From Acholoe squamosa (Eukaryota > Annelida > Polychaeta > Phyllodocida > Polynoidae), in NCBI GenBank assembly GCA_949317995.1, contig OX439040.1:72265972-72329971 (forward strand): 64,000 nucleotides of DNA. The letters are read 5' to 3'. How positions within the stretch are numbered: the stretch's first letter is position 1; each line of letters begins with the position of its first letter. Positions 55,790 to 64,000 of the stretch are shown here, piece by piece. A program made the translations under genes and the position numbers. The notes under the pieces were generated by a model. The model ran no database searches. It was not told the DNA's origin and saw only the letters and a program-made list of their open reading frames with translations.

Positions 55790-57354
55790 TTGTGTGGGAA
55801 TAAAGGAATACCAGGGAATAAAGAACTAATTGTCACTCCTGATCTACAGAGGGCATCATATGTATCATAGTCAAGTTGCTGATGGTTATAGGAAGGGTAG
55901 ATTGTCAGACAGGTCATGTTCAGGGAACTTAATCCCCTTCTTGCCTGTTGCTACTGGAAGGGCATGACTCTCAGATGATAGTTTGTCCATCTCGTAGACG
56001 CGTCATTCACTATTATGTCCACATGACCTTATGCTGTCAGGCCATGTGTGCAATGCTCCATACGACCTAATCAGAGGGAAGCTGAGCAGCCAGCACCTGT
56101 TGCTATGTTGGTCAAGATTGTGACCATATATAACTCAATATCAGAGATTGCGAATCAAGTGAGAGAATTGATCAGTTATTCATGTTTTTGAAGAAGAAAC
56201 AATGGTTATACGTGTTACATAAACCATGCAGGATATTGTGATAAGAATTCCATGGGGAATTTCAATTGTTGCATCTAGCTTATCAATCTTTGCCTCCATA
56301 ACTGAATTTGGTAAAATTCTTGATTTATTCATTGAGACATGCAGATGATTCTCACCATCAAATTCACATTACAAAATGTCTCCTACGTTCAGGAAATGGT
56401 TCCATTTTCCTACTAGATTGACCTCCAAATGCTTCTATTTGCACATTAAATTTGCTCACTTGAAACTTTTCCCATGATGTTTTTATTTTGTGTCAAAACC
56501 ATTTTATCAATAACTCACTCAGAAACATAATTTTTTTCTTTATTGACCATAATGGCATGGACAGACAAAAAAAAAGTCCAGATTGGATATTGCCGAGCAT
56601 GAGGTATTGTTTTGTATGCTTCACTTGACAGATCGTAAAGAGCATTTAGTTGTGCTGATTGATGTGAAATGAATGTAGCCAAAATAACAGGTTAAGGACT
56701 GCATAATCCATTACCAGATAGGACTTATGAACTCAGTGTTTTTCAACCCTTAAGAAGTTTAGAAAAAGTTCTGCAAGTAGAAATATGAACAAGGGACATC
56801 CATCTTCTGATTGCAAGAAAATGTCAGCTGTGTAAGCATAATCTGACTTGATCTTGTGAATGCTGGAAAAGTAGTCTAGCTCTCTGAGCTGATTAGACAG
56901 CAAAGACTTTTGCCCTTCAAAGACTGTATAGCTTATTGATGTATTATGATATATATACAGGTTTGACATAGAAACTCCCAAGTGTTGACCTGGAGTCTAT
57001 TTCTTAAAAAACAACGATTGCACCCATCAAGTAGGCCTAGTACCGAAAGTTCCTTGGGAATAGTATAGGCCTTTGCAGTCATTGGGCAGTTTGAGATAAC
57101 AGTACATTTGGAAGTGACCTACCCATAGGCTCATAGAAAACATTGAAAAAAATGAAAGTGGGGTAAGGCTTAAATCCTTTTATGTTCATTGTAGAAACTA
57201 TTGTCTGCTTGAGCTTCATACGAAAAGGTAATCTGTTATGGGTTCAAAATGAGAATAGAACTGTTTTTAGGCAGACTGCAGTTTACAGTTTCGGTTCATT
57301 TTGCCCCATAAGAGAAAATGTTCCAGAATTGAATGAGTGATAACTCAAAACTAT
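55790..57354. other. Unannotated stretch
   Basis: No gene or element is recognised. The minus-strand frame at 56733-56981 (82 codons) has no domain. Confidence 0.4.
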
Positions 57355-58300
57355 GCTGTGGTTCAATGATATTCTGCACTACTCTCATATATACAGCGGC
57401 ACACACTACTGAATACATATTTAATGTTATCCATTTCAATAGGTATCACACTGAGGTAAGTGTAATGGCATTCCAATCTCCCTAATGGCTTTGGATAGAA
57501 TGTGACCCAGTGATACTATTAGAGTGTTGGTGCTGCATGGACAGAATCTGATAGTGTTATTTTAGAGGGGAACTGGAAGTTGAGGTCTCACTGGTACTAT
57601 GTAGACTTTACTGCATACATAATTAAAGTACACTATATTAGTAGTCTATTACTGAGAACCAGTCTAATGTGGGTTTTTTCTAAATGTAAGTTTCTTGTTG
57701 TTTTGATTTTTATACAATCCAGAATATCATTTCTCAAGTGGCTATGGCTACACAGTTCAAATAAGGCGCAGAGTGTGTAAAAGGTAGTGAATAGTGTGAA
57801 TAGGTAGTTAGAGGTATGAACCTTTTAGAGAATCTGGAAGGAAACAATTTATTACAATTGTAGCACATGATTCCACCTCTAAGGATAATATATAGTTTAG
57901 GGGGGCCGGGGCAGCTGAACAGTGTGGCAGATGAACTGTGTACATTCTACTAGCGTAAAGCAGTTGTTTGAAAGAAATGTATTTTTGAGATTTTTTCAAT
58001 GCAATCCACGAACTCAATCCTATGGTTTGGCATACACGCTGAGTTTGCCATGTACATGCCAATATAATCCCTTTCCATTTTTGAATGTAAATGCAGATCT
58101 GTATACATGCTCTTACCTTAAGGTCACAATAAACAACATAAACACAATAGGGATATGTATAATCATTAGACCTAAGGGAGAACAGCAAAAAGATCACATC
58201 GCTCTATCAGACCTTGCTAAATTACCAAAAGGAGACCCAGAATCACAAGCTTTGAAACCTTCTTATCATCTTAAGTTGATAAGGAATGTTGAGCTATAAG
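57355..58300. repeat. Second duplication set, copy 2 (segments p and q)
   Basis: Matches 54545-55160. Open frames on both strands overlap at 57808-58299 (129 and 125 codons). Each is the shadow of the other and neither has a domain. Confidence 0.65.
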
Positions 58301-59941
58301 GCTTATGTCTGGGATTATCTAAAGGCCACGATAAAAGGCTCAAAGAGTGACAAAGGTTGAAGTTTAATATGCACCTTCTGAGAGCTCTATTGAGAGGTTA
58401 ACATCTTCCTGCAAAGCTTGCCATTTGCTCACTTTGTGACTTTCATCAGTTTTCTGTGTATAATTCTCATAGTGTTAACAGAGTGTTAACTTACAACCAA
58501 CTTAAACCTCGACAACTTAACTCTCACAAAAAAAAGCTTAAAGCCTGCCATCTAAACCTTTTTCCATTTGAATTGAGAGAGTCCAATCTTCCCAGCAGAG
58601 TTTGTTCTATTAGGAGCATCACAAAACGAGAACTCCATCACTTTATGCAAAGGTAGTCTCCACGGGGTGGCTGAATGCCAAATTGTCTTTTTTCACAATG
58701 TCCTAGTTCCCACGGGAATTATCAATGGTCCTGCCTTTTATGTGAAGCACCACAGTATGATTCATGAAAGCGAAATATACAAGACGTTCTAAAGATACTG
58801 ACCAGGCTTATGTGTGCTATTGTTCAATTGTTTCTACTGCTATAATGTATATCAAAACCTTATCAAACTCTACATTAGTTTAGGGATTTTTTCCCAACAG
58901 AATTCTGGAACTTCGCAGCATATCTGGGAGCTGGGCAGTTTCAGAATTGCTCTTGTTGTGATATTGCTCCTGAAAGGTGCACTGGTGCATGGTGAAACTG
59001 GTCTATACCCGGTCAAGATACCAAACCTGGTCCATACCCGGTCATACATGTTCCATTAAAAGAGTTCCTTTCTTCCTACATGCAATATCATAAGTGGTTT
59101 CCTTTGCCTTATATTTTTTGCATAATCATATAGAGTACATGTATTTCTCTTAGCCCCCTTCCTTCTCCTGTTTTCCACCTGCTTCCTATCACCTCCTACC
59201 CAAAACACCCTGCTGAGATTGGTTCAAGATGCAGGCCATGCAGAAAAAGATGTTTTAGAGGGCTAGGCTATGGATGACATATGCAGTGCAATGGACTTGA
59301 AGCTTAACAATATTCTATCCTCACCCCCCCCCCCTATTTCCTACAGATTTAACAATCACCTCTCATCTCAGGATATAGTAATTCTGGTTTGTCACGCCTA
59401 TATTATTGATGATCTCTGGTGCCAATCTGGTTAGCTTTCTGAATCCATTGTATTCACAAAATGATGGATATGTCACATGGTTGTATATTCTATACCATGG
59501 ATCATATATGAAAAAGCAATTTTGAACCCAAAAGTGGAGGGTTTATATTGTGGTGGATGTGGAGCTGGAGGGCGGAACGCGAATTGTAAGATGTGGAGTG
59601 CGGAGTCCTCTATGGGGTGTCTCAGGGCGGAGCCAATACAAGATGCGTGGTGACTCCGCTCCATTCAGTCATGTCTAAGCGATGATCGGGTGCAGACGTA
59701 TCGAGAGGAGGTATTCTGACTCCGCAGTCACCACACAACTTCGGGAATGATGTTGAATGGTATTAGCCTAGAGAGTATTTGAGTCCATAAAGGGACGATT
59801 CTGTAACTGCCGATCGTTGAGGAAATTCATGTCAATACACAGGGTTAAACTTTATATCAGTGACTTGTGTCTTTATTCCCATACAGCTAGGTACGGCCAT
59901 TTCCACTACAATATTTGCCAAATGCCAAGTCACACCTATTA
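58301..59941. other. Unannotated stretch
   Basis: No gene is visible. A C-run lies at about 59324-59333, and a small GC-rich part (59550-59720) has repeated GGAGTC/GACTCCGC words. Confidence 0.4.
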
Positions 59942-60342
59942 TGTCAAGGTGAATATCGATGCCCCATTGACAAAGCACTGAACCCCCGTATTGCACCCCT
60001 GCGTTAAATAACCCGCGGGAAATCCGCACGATGACGTCATAGGTCCACCGCGCATGCGCAGTCTTTTTGAAACGTAAACATTCAAAATGGCAGCCGTCAG
60101 CATTTCGCGATGACGATAGGTAAAAGTGAGTTTTTGTCCATTTAATAGATCAAATATACACCCAAACACCTTGACATAAATGTAAAGATGAACTCTGAGC
60201 AGTTTAAGCTTCCTGTTTCTTCACTCGCGCTTCCTGCCTGCTCTGCACTCGGCCTATCAGCCTCGTGCGGAACGGGCAGGAAGCGCTCGTGAAGAAATGG
60301 TCAGCTCAAACTGCTCATCTTTCACCTTTACCATTTTATTCT
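59942..60342 (+). mobile_element. Composite promoter-hairpin element, copy 2
   Basis: TA-flanked TGTCAAGGTG and CACCTTGACA ends at 59942 and 60176, then the hairpin. It carries TGACGTCA (60032-60039), CGCGCATGCGCA (60049-60060) and CAAAATGGCAGC (60083-60094) in the same order as copy 1. The small frame reads MAAVSISR. Confidence 0.85.
60205..60318. repeat. Long GC-rich hairpin of composite copy 2
   Basis: TTCTTCACTCGCGCTTCCTG pairs with CAGGAAGCGCTCGTGAAGAA. Relative to copy 1 the paired GGTGACC/GGTCACC part is replaced by GCGCTTCC/GGAAGCGC, so both arms changed together. Confidence 0.9.
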
Positions 60343-60639
60343 GCTTGCATGCACAGCAGATAGTACAGCAAACAGGCCTAGGTCCCTAATCATCGGAGCT
60401 CGGGACAGGCAAAATGTCATTGGACCCTGTGAGCCATATAAAATTTACACTCATGTCCCCCAAATGCATAGTATACCACCAGGAATAGTGGGGGAGCGAG
60501 GAGTGTGGTATTGGTATTGTGAGAGCTGCAAGTGCAAGCTCACGCTTTATGATGGCCGAATATATATGGCATGTGCTAGATCCTAACTCTAACAAGTTTC
60601 CAGAGAGGCTGTAAATGCCTGTGTTATAGGTGTCTATTT

Positions 60640-61570
60640 AATTACAGCAATTTTTAAGCCTCTGACCATTAAGTTGATCCTGTCAGCAATGGAGGCTTGC
60701 TGGTTGCTGCTGAATGGCATGAATGATTTGCTGATCAAGTGTCTGAGAATTTTGGGTGATTGGTCAAGGGATCATCTCACATATTTGGCAAGATGGCAGG
60801 ATCGAGCTCAAGTGAAGTGAGAGTAACAACGTTTGCCTTTAGCTCCATCTAGCAATGTCAAATCCTTGGCGGCTAAATCATTGACAACAAATCCAAGAAA
60901 ATAATAGGTTTTGTGGAGGGGAAGATAAAAAAGATACGTCAAAAACACCGTGTTGTTCCAGAAAAGCAAACTGTTATAAGGCACCTAATATCCTAAGGCC
61001 TATGATAAAGGGAGCAGTGCAGTTTACAGTTTACAGATGTCTAATTCCAATCTCAGGATTGTTTACCAGGTTAGTTTTGTAGACTAGCCATGAGGTCTAC
61101 TTGAATTATGTGTTGGCTTATTTCTATTTTTATTTCAGGTGCTGCTCAGGATATGGACCACCTGCTCCCATCAGTGGATGACTACCATGGGAGCAATTCA
61201 GATAGCTACCCACCTGGTCTCTACTCACCTGCCTCTATCCACGATCCTGTCACAAGTTACACCTCTCTCATGTACATATGCATCAGGCAAAACATGTAGG
61301 GGCTATTCCAGGAGCTCACCTTCCTGTGTTAATACAATACAACGCAGGTAAGTTTCAATACAACAAATAACCTTGTTGTAACCTGATGCCAATTAGATCA
61401 CTTTCTCTGACATAAATGCCATGTACCTGCCTGGCCTCGCCCTAACCTTCTGTTCCAACAAAGGATGGATGGCTCAACCTGGCTCCGACTCTCCTCCTGT
61501 ATTCAGTGCACATACTACCTGACGAGCCAAAGGCATGCACAGCTTCCTCCTTATTCCCAGGACACTGGGT
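60640..61570. repeat. Second duplication set, copy 3 (segments r and s)
   Basis: Segment r (60640-60860) has GGATCGAGCTCAAGTGAAGTG, as near 55502 and 62955. Segment s (61130-61560) matches 63320-63960. Confidence 0.75.
61139..61347 (+). CDS. Exon-like segment with good splice sites, unknown product
   Basis: A pyrimidine-rich tract ends in TTTATTTCAG at 61138, and a perfect donor CAG|GTAAGT starts at 61348. Between them 209 bp are open in one frame from end to end (VLLRIWTTCSHQW start). A second frame open to 61299 reads like a natural acidic/Pro-Ser segment (DMDHLLPSVDDYHGSNSDSY, then PPGLYSPASIHDP). The paralogous segment at 63327 keeps the acceptor region and the DNA similarity but has stops in both frames. 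It may be a single exon of a gene whose other parts are outside or decayed. I recognise no family. Confidence 0.35.
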
Positions 61571-61725
61571 TCTCTGGTGATACGAGGTCATTCTGCATGC
61601 TTTGTAGCCATGTTTAGGAGCACAGCACCTGGTGACCCCCGCATCTATTAAGGTGACTGGCTGTGATTGTTAGTTCAGAATTAGGACATAGGGGGTCTCC
61701 TGTGCCATATGGACATTATGGAAAG

Positions 61726-61885
61726 TTGGCGGATTTATAGGGGGGCGGGGGCACGCACCCCCCCTTTCCCAGTACTTAAGAGTTTAGCTACATATTTTGG
61801 ACCCCGAAATTTGTCCAAAAATATGGGATGTGCCCCCTCCTTTTGGACCGCGCCCCCTCCTTTTTCAAATCCTGGATCCGCCACT
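61726..61885. mobile_element. 160-bp MITE of the GTGGCGGATCCAGG type
   Basis: The ends TTGGCGGATTTATAGG and AATCCTGGATCCGCCA are inverted repeats, with G- and C-rich runs inside. TGGAAA lies on both sides as a likely target duplication. This end sequence is common in animal genomes. Confidence 0.8.
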
Positions 61886-62809
61886 GGAAACGATAGATGC
61901 AAAATACTAAGCAGGTTTGTAAGCAGGGATTCGAATCCTGGTACTTAGCATAACAATTCATCCTGTGTAAGCACTTGTGAAAATAGTGGAGGTGTGATTG
62001 TACATTCAAGTGAGGCAATGGAAGATGTGTCTCTGTGGAATACAAACTAGCATTGACTGTAGTGTTAGGCAGTACACTTCAATCAGCCATTAAAGATAGA
62101 CATGAAATGAGGTAAGAAGGGTCATGACCTCATTGTGAAGCTTGTAGTCCTCCTGACCTTCATAGGAGGTAATTATCTGCCTCGCCTCACATGTGCTAAT
62201 AGACCTATCTTCAGGCAGACTTCTGTCTAATTACATTCCACCTAAACTTTTGGAGGACACACTTTTACTTCATGCTCATGGGATGTACCTCACACTACAG
62301 CAATTTATAGGTGCATCATACAAACTTTGATCAGGATGTTTGTACCAAAATCATATATTATAGGGGCAGCCTAGTATGTACATGTATGTAGCCTGGGAAA
62401 ACAAGGGGAATCTTTGCATTATAACTGCGAAAGGGTTCAATGCATGATGTAGTCAATGAAATACTGATAGAAGACAGAGGACACTAATAAAGTAATAATG
62501 AACCGCACCCCCTGCTGTCAGTATCATATACTGCTTGCACACTGCATGGTCTCTTAAGGGAATCAATCAATACAGAGATACAGTAGTGGAAGGAGTGGGG
62601 AGCATGCCATGGATGCTATAAAAGTAGCTATCATTCTTATAGATGTTGGCTCACACTCAAGTGATATGAACTCTGATGACAATACTTTGCCAAATAAAAG
62701 TATATGAAATAGATCACAATTATGTGATGTAAATAGATGTCTATATTGTCCAGACATGCCTCAAATCCATTATGCTATATTTGTTTATGTATGAATCAAC
62801 ATAGTCTAC
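61886..62809. other. Mostly unannotated; one isolated B-box-like sequence
   Basis: CAGGGATTCGAATCCTG at 61924-61940 folds like a tRNA T-arm, but no A box or tRNA body precedes it. Nothing else is recognised. Confidence 0.4.
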
Positions 62810-63960
62810 GTGTAATGGTCGATTGCTGGCTGCTGCAGAGGGATATTCAGTATGGGCTTGTCAAATGCCTGACAATTGGGGATTGTTGGTCAAGAGGCCA
62901 TCCCAAGTGTTTGCTCATGTTTGCTCACAGATTTGGTGATCATAACTTGGCAAGATCAGGATTGAGCTGAAGTGGAGTGTGAGTGTGTATGAGCTCCATG
63001 GGCACGGACGGCCTATATGTATACATACCTTCATCCCGGAATGTAAACTGAGGCATGTTGAATTGCAGATATTAAGAAAAATGTGGGTATTAAGTTGTTG
63101 TTGTTTTTTTGTGTATTTTTGTTTGGGGGTAGACGGACAGAAGCAAAGCAAGATCATTGTATTACTCTTAAAACGTTAAAACGCAGTCAATGTTCAATAA
63201 ATGTGATTTGGAATCCTCTGCATTACTTTCTCTTCAAACGATTGTCTATTTATCTAATTATTTATTTAGACTCTCCATTTGTTCCATTTGAACGATGTGT
63301 CACCTTTTTTCCTATTTCTCTTTAAGGAGCTGCTCCTTAGATAGACCACCTGCTCCCATTAGGTACTAGCAACTAGGGGAGCAATTTGGATGGTTACCTA
63401 CACACCTGCTGTCCACTTACCTGGCTGTATGCTCCTGCATATAAGTCACAACGAAGTCCTCATTTCTATCTGATTTTCTATGGACATAACATTGCATCAT
63501 CTGAGAATGAGGTTCTTCCTAAATAGCTAGAAATTGATATACCTAGCATGTATTTGCTCTCTGCGTATATGAAATATCAATCAAATTAATTATGTTTTTT
63601 TTAGGTCGGAAGCCAACGCCACCTGATAATGGGATCAATCAATATTTATTAAGTCAACATTAAAAACCTCCCTTCTCGAACTCTACCAGCACTATATACC
63701 ACCTGCAGACATGTTTTATTTAGAGAACATACAACGACTTTCTTCACATAGAGACTGTCTGTTGCCCTATAATGCATGAATGCATCGGCCATTTTATAAG
63801 GGGAAGTAGATAGATGGAAGTAATGATTTAGTGTCAGTAAGATCCCTCGCTGTCACACAGTGTCAGCCCCCCTACCATCTTCCTCACCTATTGTACCCTC
63901 AACAAAGGATGGTCTACTCCACCTTTCCATCCTATACTCACTGCACATACAGTCTGATTA
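62810..63960. repeat. Second duplication set, copy 4 (segments r and s, decayed)
   Basis: It contains GGCAAGATCAGGATTGAGCT (about 62950), ACCACCTGCTCCCATTAGG (63346) and CAACAAAGGATGG (63901), matching 60.8-61.5 kb in order. No open exon remains. Confidence 0.7.
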
Positions 63961-64000
63961 CTTCTTACACACACCTTCCTTCTAGCTAACATGACACCTG

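Noticed and set aside
57808-58299. Overlapping 129-codon (minus) and 125-codon (plus) frames
   Set aside because: They lie over each other, neither has a recognisable domain, and the matching part of the duplicate at 55.0-55.2 kb keeps only a short, different frame.
61924-61940. tRNA or SINE from the T-arm-like palindrome
   Set aside because: No A box or cloverleaf in front of it. A 17-bp palindrome alone is not enough.

Overview
This window looks like non-coding DNA from an animal genome. It is AT-rich and has no dense gene order, operons, CRISPR array or rRNA. It is packed with eukaryotic mobile elements: a CR1/L2-like LINE remnant, Penelope-like fragments, TTAA-flanked (piggyBac-type) and TA-flanked terminal-inverted-repeat elements, foldback elements and a tRNA-derived SINE head. 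AG and TA microsatellites are also present. A marine invertebrate is a reasonable guess, but nothing in the sequence fixes the phylum. No complete protein-coding gene can be named. Nearly all open frames are under 100 codons and carry no recognisable domain.

The main structure is old tandem duplication. From about 1.85 to 53 kb, the same landmark segments recur on the + strand in the same order. They give at least five diverged head-to-tail units (about 1.85-19.96, 19.96-32.6, 33.1-40.15, 44.07-48.56 and 48.7-53 kb). Unit I holds an inner duplication (5.46-9.96 against 10.06-16.44 kb). Unit II holds two much younger tandem duplications (679 bp at 24.0-25.35 kb, about 1.7 kb at 28.4-32.15 kb). 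A second, unrelated set of diverged duplications fills 54.5-64 kb.

Mobile elements sit on this scaffold, and because the duplicates supply empty sites, several insertions can be outlined. A LINE 3' end (7.44-9.68 kb) is itself split by two abutting inverted-repeat elements. A 2.65-kb insertion (10.69-13.35 kb) holds Penelope-like pieces with hammerhead-like cores, a 141-codon unknown frame and two nested TTAA elements. A 927-bp AACGTT-rich element lies at 15.27-16.20 kb. Several GC/CpG-rich elements at 42.8, 50.1, 51.5 and 59.9 kb join a promoter-like segment to a long hairpin. In two of them the promoter-like part has CRE, NRF1 and YY1 consensus motifs in the same order.

The best coding candidates are fragments: the LINE reverse-transcriptase C-terminus, the 141-codon frame at 11.82-12.25 kb, a 190-codon minus-strand frame at 54.09-54.66 kb, and an exon-like segment with good splice sites at 61.14-61.35 kb. 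No function is assigned to the last three.
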